A stretch of DNA of 21,044 bases from Alphaproteobacteria bacterium (lineage in GTDB: Bacteria; Pseudomonadota; Alphaproteobacteria; Micavibrionales; Micavibrionaceae): positions 1 through 21,044 of the forward strand of contig JALZUF010000126.1 in NCBI GenBank assembly GCA_023301785.1. Reading direction: 5' to 3'. Made by a program: the position numbers and the translations under genes. Shown piece after piece: positions 6,680 through 14,751 of this stretch. Every line of letters starts with the position of its first letter. The stretch's first letter is position 1. The notes below the pieces were generated by a model. That model was not told the origin of the DNA and made no database searches. It saw only the letters and a list, made by a program, of their open reading frames with translations.

Positions 6680-7524
6680 TGAGCATATTCTCTCTCGTAC
6701 ACGAAGACACCGTCAAAGCCGCCCTAAAAGAAGACCTCGGCCACGGTCGTGACGTCACGACAGAGTTTCTTATCCCTAAAGATAAAAATATCACAGCAGT
6801 TATGAATGCCCGCGAGAGCGGTATCTTGGCGGGAATAGAACTAGCAGAAATTGCTTACAATCTTGCCTCAAAAAACAATCTAAAACTTACGCGTCACATC
6901 GATGACGGAGAGGCGCTTAAGGCTGGTGATAAAATATTGACGATTGAAGGTAACGCACAACAAATTCTAACGGCTGAACGTGTTGGTCTAAACTATGCTT
7001 CACATTTAAGTGCAATCGCCACAAAAACTGCTGAGTATGTAAAGGCCGTTGAAGGCACAAAAGCAAAAATAGTGTGTACCCGTAAAACACTCCCTGGTTT
7101 ACGCACCCTCCAGAAACATGCCGTCCTTATGGGCGGCGGTGCAAATCATCGCTTTGGGCTAGATGATGCTATTTTGATTAAAGACAATCACATTGCCGCC
7201 GCGGGTGGCGTTGCCGAAGTTCTTAATCGCGCGCAAACCGTGGGTCACATGGTCAAAATTGAAATTGAGGTTGATACGCTAGATCAACTTGATGAAGTTA
7301 TTACCCATGGTGGCGCAGACATCGTATTACTTGATAATATGCCGCCCGAAGATTTAAAAACCGCCGTTGGCCGCATTGAAGGTAAAATGATTAGTGAAGC
7401 TTCTGGTGGTATCAACATGGATACCGTCCGCGGTATCGCAGAAAGCGGCGTTGACCTGATCTCCATCGGTGCCCTCACCCACACCGTAAAAGTGCTCGAT
7501 ATCGGCCTAGATTTTGAAGATTAG
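6679..7524 (+). CDS. nadC: Nicotinate-nucleotide pyrophosphorylase (carboxylating) NadC
   Basis: NadC converts quinolinate and PRPP to nicotinate mononucleotide and CO2. At 281 aa it has normal length. Key active-site positions are present: Arg101 in AERVGLN, Thr134-Arg135-Lys136 in CTRKTLPGLR, His157-Arg158 in GGANHRFGLDDA, and Lys168 in LIKDNHI. The C-terminal phosphate-binding barrel motifs EASGGINMDTV and GVDLISIGALTH are also intact. Translation is coupled to nadA through the TAATG overlap, so the pair makes the de novo NAD ring-forming steps from one transcript. It ends 47 bases before the convergent sdhB stop, and no clear terminator hairpin was seen in that gap. Confidence 0.97.
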   Translation: MSIFSLVHEDTVKAALKEDLGHGRDVTTEFLIPKDKNITAVMNARESGILAGIELAEIAYNLASKNNLKLTRHIDDGEALKAGDKILTIEGNAQQILTAERVGLNYASHLSAIATKTAEYVKAVEGTKAKIVCTRKTLPGLRTLQKHAVLMGGGANHRFGLDDAILIKDNHIAAAGGVAEVLNRAQTVGHMVKIEIEVDTLDQLDEVITHGGADIVLLDNMPPEDLKTAVGRIEGKMISEASGGINMDTVRGIAESGVDLISIGALTHTVKVLDIGLDFED

Positions 7525-7571
7525 TTTACGTTGTAACCAATTCTCCAACACGCTAAAAAACTTCTTTAACC

Positions 7572-8366
7572 TTAGCTATGCTTTTCAACCATTAGTTTTT
7601 TGATTTCACTGATTGATTTCGCTGGGTTCAAATCTTTTGGACACGCATTTGTACAGTTCATAATTGTATGACAGCGGTAGAGTTTAAATGGATCTTCTAG
7701 TTGATCCAAACGCTCATCCGTTGCTTCATCACGTGTATCCGTAATCCAACGCCACGCATTCAACAGTACCGCTGGTCCCATAAATTTATCTGGGTTCCAC
7801 CAATATGATGGGCATGATGTCGTACAGCAAAAACATAGAATACAACCCGCAGGGCCTTTACCATCTGCACCATTTAATTTTTGTGCATCTTCTGGACTTT
7901 GTAAACGCTCACGCGCAGGCGCAGGAGAATCAGTTTTCATCCATGGCTCAATCGACGCGTATTGCGCATAAGCATGATTTAAATCTGGTACCAAATCCTT
8001 AACCACGGGCATATGTGGCAATGGTGTAATTTTAACATCGCCTTTGATCTCGTTAATGGGCGTCAAACAAGCGAGCGCATTACGGCCATCAATATTCATC
8101 GCACAAGACCCACAAATACCTTCACGGCAAGAACGGCGGAACGTCAACGTGCTATCCACTTCGTCTTTGATGTGGATAATCGCATCCAAAACCATAGGAC
8201 CGCATTCGTCTAAGTTAATATCATATTCATCAAGACGTGGGTTTTTATCTTCGTCCGGATTCCATCGATATACCTTAAAGTTTTTTGTATTGTCGCCGCC
8301 ATTAGTTGCGTCAAACTTTTCACCTTTTTTAACCTTAGACTTCTTAGGTAATGTAAATTCAGCCAT
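7572..8366 (-). CDS. sdhB: Succinate dehydrogenase iron-sulfur subunit SdhB
   Basis: This 264-aa electron-transfer subunit carries all cluster ligands. The [2Fe-2S] site is CREGICGSC plus Cys100 (Cys80, 85, 88, 100). The [4Fe-4S] site uses Cys175, 178 and 181 of CILCFCC plus Cys242. The [3Fe-4S] site uses Cys185, 232 and 238 (in TSCPSYWW and CHTIMNCTNACP). The N-terminus has a Lys-rich extension of about 20 residues before the ferredoxin domain. It is the last gene of sdhC-sdhD-sdhA-ORF175-sdhB, separated from the acidic ORF by 29 bases that contain a TTAAATTTAA motif. It passes electrons from the SdhA flavin to quinone in the inner membrane. Confidence 0.97.
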   Translation of the reverse strand: MAEFTLPKKSKVKKGEKFDATNGGDNTKNFKVYRWNPDEDKNPRLDEYDINLDECGPMVLDAIIHIKDEVDSTLTFRRSCREGICGSCAMNIDGRNALACLTPINEIKGDVKITPLPHMPVVKDLVPDLNHAYAQYASIEPWMKTDSPAPARERLQSPEDAQKLNGADGKGPAGCILCFCCTTSCPSYWWNPDKFMGPAVLLNAWRWITDTRDEATDERLDQLEDPFKLYRCHTIMNCTNACPKDLNPAKSISEIKKLMVEKHS

Positions 8367-8395
8367 TTTTAAACATCCATTCTTAAATTTAAATC

Positions 8396-8923
8396 TTATC
8401 CAGCATTAACATTAGGAGCATCTTCTAATGCTTTTTCTAATGCCATTTTTTTTGCACTCTCCGCTTTTTCAAGCGCCTCTTCTTCTAATTTTTCTTTTTC
8501 CAATGCCTGCTCTTTTTGAGCGGCAGCAGATGTCAGCTTTGTATCATCATTCAATTCCGGTGCGGGTTCAGGAACCATTTCTGGCACATCATCTTTATCA
8601 ATAATAAGCTCATTATCAGTATCCTCAGGCTCTTCACCTTCAGCAACTTGATCTACCTCTAATGTAGTATTTCCTTCAAAATCTGGATCTTGCGCCTGAA
8701 CATCCTTGGTTGGATCGGCCTCTTCATCAAAAACATCAACTAAATCTTCTGTAACAATAACTTTGATAGAAACTTGAAATTCACCATCTGGTGTCACATT
8801 AATTGACGATGTTTCTATTGATACATGACCAGCCTCTGCGCCGATATCCACCTTGCCCAGTGCATTTGAAATAGCACCAGCTAATGTTTCCGCAGAACTA
8901 CCACTTGCATCAAATTCAGACAT
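8396..8923 (-). CDS. Unknown acidic 175-aa protein encoded between sdhA and sdhB
   Basis: I do not recognise this family. The composition is extreme: by hand count 47 Asp/Glu against 12 Lys, with no Arg, Cys, Trp or Tyr. Three parts can be seen: residues 1-30, small and Ser/Ala/Gly-rich; about 31-65, with a beta-like alternating pattern (HVSIETSSINV, FQVSIKVIV); and an acidic Pro-containing linker (about 65-130) leading to a Lys/Glu/Ala-rich stretch (about 131-168) that should form a charged helix or coiled coil. There is no signal peptide or membrane segment. It starts 3 bases after the sdhA stop and ends 29 bases before sdhB, so it must be co-expressed with succinate dehydrogenase. An assembly factor or accessory subunit is possible, but only position suggests it. 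Confidence 0.82.
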   Translation of the reverse strand: MSEFDASGSSAETLAGAISNALGKVDIGAEAGHVSIETSSINVTPDGEFQVSIKVIVTEDLVDVFDEEADPTKDVQAQDPDFEGNTTLEVDQVAEGEEPEDTDNELIIDKDDVPEMVPEPAPELNDDTKLTSAAAQKEQALEKEKLEEEALEKAESAKKMALEKALEDAPNVNAG

Positions 8924-8926
8924 ATA

Positions 8927-10714
8927 TTAGTAAACCCTTTTCTTGGGCGGCACGGCCTCAACTTCATCGGTTAATGTCGTTAAAATTACAGGGCGGTAGC
9001 TAATCTTTGTTGCCCCTTTTTCATCAATGTGGGTGATCGTGTGTTTCATCCATTCATCGTCATGGCGGTCTGGGAAGTCTTCACGCGCATGTGCACCGCG
9101 GCTTTCTTTACGGTTGACCGCACTCGACAATGAAGCAACAGACTGATAAAGCAAGTTATCAAGTTCTAAAGTTTCAACTAAATCTGTATTAAAAACCATA
9201 GAACGATCTTTCAATCCTAAATCATCACGACCATTAAAAATTTCAACAATTTTTTCATGCCCTTCTTCAAGAGTCTCACCCGTACGGAACACGGCGGCAT
9301 GATCTTGCATAGTGCGTTGCATTTTTCCACGCAGTTCTGAGGTAGATGTACCACCCTTCGCATTACGGTATTTATCTAAACGATCTAACGCACGTTGATC
9401 ATCTCCACTCTTTAGAGATTTATGCGGCATATTCGGTGTTACTATTTCTGCACAACGCATCGCCGCCGCACGACCAAAAACAACTAAATCAAGTAATGAG
9501 TTTGATCCCAAACGGTTTGCGCCATGCACAGAAACACAGGCCGCTTCACCAATCGCCATCAATCCTGGTACAACTGCATTCGGATCCTTTGAGGTTGGGT
9601 TCACAACTTCAGTACGGAAATTTGTCGGAACGCCGCCCATGTTATAATGCACTGTCGGTAAAACAGGAATTGGCTCTTTCGTCACATCGACACCCGCAAA
9701 AATACGCGCGCTTTCAGCGATACCTGGAAGACGTGAATTAATAACTTCAGGATCAAGGTGCATCAAATTTAAGTGAATATGATCTTTATTTTCACCAACA
9801 CCGCGCCCCTCACGAATTTCAATAGTCATCGAACGCGACACAACATCTCGAGACGCCAAATCCTTGGCGCTTGGAGCATAACGCTCCATAAAGCGCTCTC
9901 CTTCAGAGTTCGTAAGATAACCACCTTCACCGCGAACACCTTCCGTAATCAAACAACCCGCGCCGTAGATTCCTGTCGGGTGAAACTGTGTGAACTCCAT
10001 ATCTTGAAGCGGTAAGCCAGCACGCGCCACCATACCACCACCATCACCCGTACACGTATGAGCAGATGTACATGAAAAATAAGCACGGCCATAACCGCCT
10101 GTTGCCAAAATAACTTGATGCGCACGGAAACGATGAATTTTACCATCATCTAAATTCCAACACATAACACCGACGCACATGCCATCTTCCATGATCAGAT
10201 CAAGCGCAAAATATTCAATAAAGAACTCAGCCTTATGCTTTAACGATTGCTGGTAAAGCGTGTGAAGCATCGCGTGCCCCGTACGATCCGCCGCAGCACA
10301 CGTTCGTTGCGCAGTACCTTCACCATAATTTGTTGTCATACCACCAAACGCACGTTGATAAATTTTACCCGCCGCCGTACGAGAGAATGGAACACCATAA
10401 TGCTCAAGCTCAATCACCGCAGGAATAGCTTCGCGGCACATATATTCAATCGCATCCTGATCACCAAGCCAATCAGAACCTTTAATCGTGTCATACATAT
10501 GGTAACGCCAATCATCATCACCCATATTGCCTAGCGCCGCCGAAATACCGCCTTGCGCCGCAACAGTATGCGATCGTGTTGGAAACACTTTTGAAATAAG
10601 CGCTGTTTTCAGGCCTTTTTCCGCACAACCAAACCCCGCACGCAGTCCAGCACCACCGGCGCCAACCACCACAACATCATATTCGTGATCTATAATTTCA
10701 TAATTTTCAGTCAT
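8927..10714 (-). CDS. sdhA: Succinate dehydrogenase flavoprotein subunit SdhA
   Basis: SdhA is the catalytic subunit of complex II, oxidising succinate to fumarate. At 595 aa it has normal length. The dinucleotide-binding motif VVVGAGGAGLRA is at about residues 14-25, and the covalent-FAD histidine is His49 in RSHTVAAQGG. The substrate and proton-transfer region includes QFHPTG, EGVRGEGGYL and HYNMGGVPTN, and the Ser/Asn-rich GANRLGSNSLLDL motif near the end of the FAD domain is intact. The C-terminal helical and capping parts end in KKRVY. It lies 5 bases after sdhD and 3 bases before the acidic ORF, in the middle of the operon. Confidence 0.98.
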   Translation of the reverse strand: MTENYEIIDHEYDVVVVGAGGAGLRAGFGCAEKGLKTALISKVFPTRSHTVAAQGGISAALGNMGDDDWRYHMYDTIKGSDWLGDQDAIEYMCREAIPAVIELEHYGVPFSRTAAGKIYQRAFGGMTTNYGEGTAQRTCAAADRTGHAMLHTLYQQSLKHKAEFFIEYFALDLIMEDGMCVGVMCWNLDDGKIHRFRAHQVILATGGYGRAYFSCTSAHTCTGDGGGMVARAGLPLQDMEFTQFHPTGIYGAGCLITEGVRGEGGYLTNSEGERFMERYAPSAKDLASRDVVSRSMTIEIREGRGVGENKDHIHLNLMHLDPEVINSRLPGIAESARIFAGVDVTKEPIPVLPTVHYNMGGVPTNFRTEVVNPTSKDPNAVVPGLMAIGEAACVSVHGANRLGSNSLLDLVVFGRAAAMRCAEIVTPNMPHKSLKSGDDQRALDRLDKYRNAKGGTSTSELRGKMQRTMQDHAAVFRTGETLEEGHEKIVEIFNGRDDLGLKDRSMVFNTDLVETLELDNLLYQSVASLSSAVNRKESRGAHAREDFPDRHDDEWMKHTITHIDEKGATKISYRPVILTTLTDEVEAVPPKKRVY

Positions 10715-10719
10715 TTACT

Positions 10720-11121
10720 TTATATCCCTGCCGTAAAGGCTACCTTTAGAATTGAAATAATTGCGGTTACACCCAACGTGAAGAAGAATAACTTCATGCC
10801 AATAATCTTAATCAAGCGAAGCGATTTACAAGAAATGTAATCTTCGTACACGACTTGTAGCTCAAGCGCGAAATGCTTCAGCGTTACAATCACAAACAGA
10901 ATTGATACCACGATGCTTATTGGATTTGACATCCATGCGACAAACTCTTCATAAGATGCCGCTCTTAGTGAATAGATCGTGTAAATCATCCACGCAACCA
11001 ACGGAATATTTAAAAGTGTTGTTATATCATGGAGAAGTTTGTGCGTCGCACCATGGTGAGCAGAGCCTAATCCTTTTGCTTTTTTAATATCCGTCAGAAT
11101 AGAGTTATTGGTCTTAGACAT
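10720..11121 (-). CDS. sdhD: Succinate dehydrogenase membrane anchor subunit SdhD
   Basis: This 133-aa subunit has three membrane helices (about residues 33-52, 67-88 and 103-128). His83 in LKHFALELQVVYEDY aligns without gaps to E. coli SdhD His71, a haem b ligand, and Asp94-Tyr95 aligns to Asp82-Tyr83, where Tyr83 contacts ubiquinone. One small difference is Glu at the fourth position after the His, where relatives usually have Gly. The N-terminus is longer than in E. coli and His-rich (AHHGATHKLLHD). The ATG overlaps the sdhC stop by one base. Together with SdhC it anchors SdhAB and forms the quinone site. Confidence 0.93.
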   Translation of the reverse strand: MSKTNNSILTDIKKAKGLGSAHHGATHKLLHDITTLLNIPLVAWMIYTIYSLRAASYEEFVAWMSNPISIVVSILFVIVTLKHFALELQVVYEDYISCKSLRLIKIIGMKLFFFTLGVTAIISILKVAFTAGI

Positions 11122-11585
11122 TATTCTACGTCCCCTTCTTGTTGCGCTTGCACTTCCTCAGTCATCGGCGCGGCCTCATAATCACCTGACCAGCATCCAC
11201 AAGAAAACTGCCACAAGATTAAAGTTAATGCCGCAGAAAGAAGTAAAACAAGATTGCCAGACCGAATGCCTGCCTGTTCATTTACACCAATGCCCATACT
11301 CCATAAAACATGGCGGACACCATTACCAATGTAAAAGAAAACCGCAAATGCCCAAACCATCATAAAGTATTTAATCCATGCCGCTGAAAAAAACGTCATC
11401 GATTTGGCGTAGAATTCAGGGTTCCATACGACGGCAATAAACCAGCCAATAAGAGCCAACAATGAAACACATAAGCCAATACCAACCACACGGCCAGAAA
11501 TTGACATCAAAGCATTATAAGGCAAGCGATAAACCTGCAAATGCGGTGACATTGGTCTTTCAGTTGCTTTTTTATCTTCAGACAT
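11121..11585 (-). CDS. sdhC: Succinate dehydrogenase cytochrome b556 subunit SdhC, with unusual haem-site residues
   Basis: This 154-aa protein has three membrane helices (about residues 28-53, 68-90 and 110-127). The family start RPMSPHLQVYRL is clear, as are the quinone-site residues Ser28 and Arg32 (E. coli Ser27 and Arg31). In the block KYFMMVWAFAVFFYIGNGVRH, which aligns without gaps to E. coli, the axial haem ligand His84 is replaced by Tyr85, while the later Arg and His are kept. E. coli His30 is Gly31 here. The C-terminus has about 25 extra residues: CGCW followed by an acidic tail. A ribosome binding site (AAGGA) precedes the ATG with 6-base spacing. It is first in the sdh operon. 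Confidence 0.93.
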   Translation of the reverse strand: MSEDKKATERPMSPHLQVYRLPYNALMSISGRVVGIGLCVSLLALIGWFIAVVWNPEFYAKSMTFFSAAWIKYFMMVWAFAVFFYIGNGVRHVLWSMGIGVNEQAGIRSGNLVLLLSAALTLILWQFSCGCWSGDYEAAPMTEEVQAQQEGDVE

Positions 11586-11591
11586 AAATAA

Positions 11592-11616
11592 TCCTTATTA
11601 AATTTAAGTAATTATA
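11592..11616 (-). promoter_or_regulatory. Candidate sdhC promoter and leader
   Basis: On the minus strand a consensus -10 TATAAT lies at 11611-11616, but no good -35 is found at 16-18 bases; TTGGAA at 20 bases is the nearest. The leader contains TTAAATTTAA (11598-11607) and then the ribosome binding site. A short AGCCTT/AAGGCT inverted repeat (11642-11654) between asd and sdhC has no U-run. Confidence 0.4.
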
Positions 11617-11662
11617 ATAGGGGCTTCGCTATGATATTCCAAGCCTTAAAGGCTCAAAACGA

Positions 11663-12685
11663 TTATAAATAATCTTTAATTATCGCTTCTGCAATCTGAA
11701 TAGAATTGAGGGCGGCCCCTTTACGCATATTATCGCTAACACACCAAAAATTCAGGCCGTGTTTAACAGAGTTATCCTTACGGATACGAGACACAAAAAC
11801 ATCATCTTCACCCGCACACTCGGCTGGCGTAATGAATTCCATTTCACTTTCACGATCAATAATGGAAATACCATCGAAATCACGCCATAGCTTTTTGGCT
11901 TCTTTAACACTCAACTCGCTTTCAAATTCAACGTTAACCATTTCAGCATGACCAATGAAAACGGGCATACGCACGCAATTTGCACAAACTTCAATTTTAC
12001 TATCCAAAATCTTCTTGGTTTCAACAACCATTTTCCATTCTTCTTTGGTCATTCCTGTGTCTTCACCAGTCTCAATAAACTTATCAATTTGTGGAATAAC
12101 ATTAAAAGCAATCTGCTTAGGGAAAACTTCATTTTTAGGTTCGTTATTCATGAAGAACGTTCTGGATTGATTAAACAATTCATCCATCGCTTCTTTACCC
12201 GCCCCTGATACAGACTGATACGTTGACACAACAACGCGTTTAATTTTCGCAGCATCATGTAAAGGTTTAAGAGCAACCAACATCTGTATAGTCGAGCAAT
12301 TAGGATTGGCAATGATATTACGCTTTGAATAATCTTTAAGCGCCTCTGGATTAACCTCTGGAACAACCAACGGCACATCAGGTTCCATACGGAAATGGCT
12401 AGTATTATCAATAACAATCGCCCCCGCTTCACCCGCTTTCGGAGCAAACTCCGCAGACACTTTTGCGCCAGGAGATGAGAAGACAAAATCAGTCCCTTTA
12501 AAATCGTACTTGGCTAGGTCTTGAACCTTAAGATCTTTATCCCCAAAAGAGACTTCTTTACCGACAGAACGTGCAGAAGCCAAAGCAACCACCTCACTCA
12601 CAGGGAAATTACGCTCATGCAATATCTCCAGCATTTCACGTCCTACATTACCTGTTGCACCCACAACCGCCACTTTATATGTCAT
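11663..12685 (-). CDS. asd: Aspartate-semialdehyde dehydrogenase
   Basis: Asd reduces aspartyl phosphate to aspartate semialdehyde with NADPH, for diaminopimelate, lysine, threonine and methionine synthesis. The 340-aa protein has the nucleotide motif VVGATGNVG (residues 7-15), the catalytic Cys130 in NPNCST, the STYQSVSGAGKEAMDEL block, the RMPVFIGHAE segment with the catalytic-pair His, and the C-terminal DNMRKGAALN. It is full length. A ribosome binding site AAAGGA precedes the ATG. It is 77 bases upstream of sdhC on the same strand with no convincing terminator between them, so some read-through into sdh is possible. It is divergent from the hybrid kinase gene. Confidence 0.97.
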   Translation of the reverse strand: MTYKVAVVGATGNVGREMLEILHERNFPVSEVVALASARSVGKEVSFGDKDLKVQDLAKYDFKGTDFVFSSPGAKVSAEFAPKAGEAGAIVIDNTSHFRMEPDVPLVVPEVNPEALKDYSKRNIIANPNCSTIQMLVALKPLHDAAKIKRVVVSTYQSVSGAGKEAMDELFNQSRTFFMNNEPKNEVFPKQIAFNVIPQIDKFIETGEDTGMTKEEWKMVVETKKILDSKIEVCANCVRMPVFIGHAEMVNVEFESELSVKEAKKLWRDFDGISIIDRESEMEFITPAECAGEDDVFVSRIRKDNSVKHGLNFWCVSDNMRKGAALNSIQIAEAIIKDYL

Positions 12686-12741
12686 TTTATTAAATCCTTT
12701 TTACTTATCAGCCATTTAGGCTTATTCTTAATGCCTATAGT

Positions 12742-12758
12742 TAATGATTTTATCATTA
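12742..12758. promoter_or_regulatory. Perfect 7-bp inverted repeat in the asd / kinase divergent promoter region
   Basis: TAATGAT (12742-12748) and ATCATTA (12752-12758) flank TTT. It lies 33 bases before the kinase ATG and 57 bases from the asd start, in the 105-base shared intergenic space. A regulator site is a reasonable guess. A weaker TAGGC/GCCTA repeat lies just to the left (12717-12737). Confidence 0.35.
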
Positions 12759-12790
12759 TATTTCAATCCTAAAATTACGGTATCAATTCC

Positions 12791-14740
12791 ATGTCACCCA
12801 AACAACCATCTATCGAGAAATTACAACGGGATTTAGCCCAAGCAGATGCCATAGCCCAGCAAAAATCAAACTTCTTAGCGACGATGAGTCATGAGATTAG
12901 AACGCCTATGCAATCTGTCTATGGATTGCTCGAACTAATTGAACAAGAAAAGCCAGATTCTAACATCTTGTCGATGGTACAAACCGCTAAAAATTCCGCC
13001 AGCGGATTATTGGAAATTCTAGATGATATCCTAGAATTTGCCAAAATGGATGCCGATCAAATGACCCTAGATTCTTTCGAGGTTCCCGTAAGAACCCTTA
13101 TCTATGGAATCAACGAAGCAATGGCGGTTAAGGTTCAAGGGAAATCCGTTGATATAAAAGATGATATCTCAAAAGACGTCCCTTTTGTTGTCATTGGCGA
13201 CCCTAAACGATTACGTCAAATTCTTATGAACCTTATGAGCAATGCCTTAAAATTTACCCATGAAGGTATCGTTACAATTAAAGTTTCTACTGAATGCAAA
13301 GTACTCTCACCAGAAAAAAACAAAACTTGCCTTAGGTTTGAAGTCGTCGACACAGGTATCGGCATGGAAGAAGAAGTTTGCAAAACTTTGTTTCAACCCT
13401 TCACCCAAGAAGATAACAGCACATCTAGAAAATATGGGGGAACAGGCTTAGGGCTCTCTATCTGTAAAAAGCTTGTTAGCATTATGGGTGGAGAAATTGG
13501 CGTAATTTCTAAAAAAGGCAAAGGGTCAAATTTTTGGTTTGAAATCCCAACAGAAGAAGTCAGCAATTCTAACCCTCAAGTTGAGATGCCCTCCCTTGAT
13601 GGATTATCCATTCTTTCCGTTGAAGACCATCCTCAAGGCGCAAAAGAAATCATGCGCTCGTTACAATCGATGGGCGCGCTCGTTGAAAACTGCACTCATT
13701 ACGCAGAAGGTCTAGAACTTGCTATGCGACGACCATTTGACGTTGCTATTATTGATCAGGGATTACCCGATGGTCTTGGCTTAGACCTTATTCGCGAGCT
13801 GATGCAACTTAGACCATTTATGGGCTACATCATGTATACGGTACGTGAGGACGCAGGATTACAACATACACTACAATCGCTAGGCGTAACTTATCTAACA
13901 AAGCCAGCCAGTCGGCTTGGCTTAGGTGAGGCCGTACAAGACGCCGCGAGCAAAACGAAGCAAATGTCGATTGAAGGCAACACAAAAATGCTTGTCGCCG
14001 AAGATACACCAAGCGTTCGAGACATCTTAAAAAGACAGCTCGACAAACTCGGCGTAGATGCTGATTTTGTTGAAAATGGAAAACAGGCTTGGGATGCCTT
14101 ACAATCTGACGAATACGGCATATTGTTAACTGACCTACACATGCCCGAAATGGATGGCTATGAGCTAATCAAAAAAATTAGAAATAAGGACGAACAAATA
14201 GATAAACACTTCCCCGTTATTTCATTAACGGCCGACGTTCAAATGGGACAACGCCAAGTTTTCATGTCACATGGTTTCGATGAATGTCTTCTAAAGCCTG
14301 TCTCGTTAGGACAGTTTCAAAGGTTACTTATTCGTTGGGGATTACTAGCCGAAGATAGAAAAGAAATAAAGACCGAGTCAAAAACGAATAGCTCATCACC
14401 GCTAAATGAAAATAAAAAAGCGTCCATAGATTTGATTTCCATTGAAAAACAAATGGGACAAATGGATGACCAAGTCATTGAAATGCTGGGTATGTTTGCC
14501 GACATGACAGAACCTTTAGTGAATGATATCGAAACTGCTTCGTTAGCCAACAATATAGGTACCCTCAAAGAAAAAGCACACAGCCTAAAAGGAGCAGCGC
14601 GCTCCGCTTGTGCTAATATACTCGGTAATTATGCAGAAGAATTACAAGATGCCGCAGAAGTGGGTAAAAATGACAGTGAGCTTATTGCAAAAATTCGAAA
14701 TGAGTTTGAAAGAGTGAAAGAAGAAATCAAAAATATGTAA
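12791..14740 (+). CDS. Cytosolic hybrid histidine kinase: HisKA, HATPase, two REC domains, HPt
   Basis: This 649-aa phosphorelay protein has all modules in one chain. The dimerisation domain carries His34 in MSHEIRTPM. The ATPase domain has Asn151 (N box, MSNALKF), DTGIG at 187-191 and GGTGLGL at 216-222. The first receiver has the acidic pair near Glu278-Asp279, Asp322 as acceptor, Thr350 and Lys371. The second receiver has Glu404-Asp405, Asp448, Thr480 and Lys502. The HPt domain has His597 in AHSLKGAARS. No membrane segment or recognisable sensor domain precedes HisKA, only about 25 residues of likely coiled coil, so the input must come from elsewhere. No strong ribosome binding site is seen. 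It converges on the pilus-like operon with only 11 bases between stops. Confidence 0.95.
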   Translation: MSPKQPSIEKLQRDLAQADAIAQQKSNFLATMSHEIRTPMQSVYGLLELIEQEKPDSNILSMVQTAKNSASGLLEILDDILEFAKMDADQMTLDSFEVPVRTLIYGINEAMAVKVQGKSVDIKDDISKDVPFVVIGDPKRLRQILMNLMSNALKFTHEGIVTIKVSTECKVLSPEKNKTCLRFEVVDTGIGMEEEVCKTLFQPFTQEDNSTSRKYGGTGLGLSICKKLVSIMGGEIGVISKKGKGSNFWFEIPTEEVSNSNPQVEMPSLDGLSILSVEDHPQGAKEIMRSLQSMGALVENCTHYAEGLELAMRRPFDVAIIDQGLPDGLGLDLIRELMQLRPFMGYIMYTVREDAGLQHTLQSLGVTYLTKPASRLGLGEAVQDAASKTKQMSIEGNTKMLVAEDTPSVRDILKRQLDKLGVDADFVENGKQAWDALQSDEYGILLTDLHMPEMDGYELIKKIRNKDEQIDKHFPVISLTADVQMGQRQVFMSHGFDECLLKPVSLGQFQRLLIRWGLLAEDRKEIKTESKTNSSSPLNENKKASIDLISIEKQMGQMDDQVIEMLGMFADMTEPLVNDIETASLANNIGTLKEKAHSLKGAARSACANILGNYAEELQDAAEVGKNDSELIAKIRNEFERVKEEIKNM

Positions 14741-14751
14741 TTATTTTTGAA

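Noticed and set aside
7525..7571. Terminator between convergent nadC and sdhB
   Set aside because: I searched this 47-base gap and found only a weak imperfect repeat without a U-run.
9346..9741. A 131-codon open frame antisense to sdhA
   Set aside because: sdhA is intact and conserved across this stretch; the opposite-frame product is low in recognisable structure.
11642..11654. Inverted repeat AGCCTT/AAGGCT between asd and sdhC as a terminator
   Set aside because: The arms leave almost no loop and there is no U-run, so it is not a convincing terminator.
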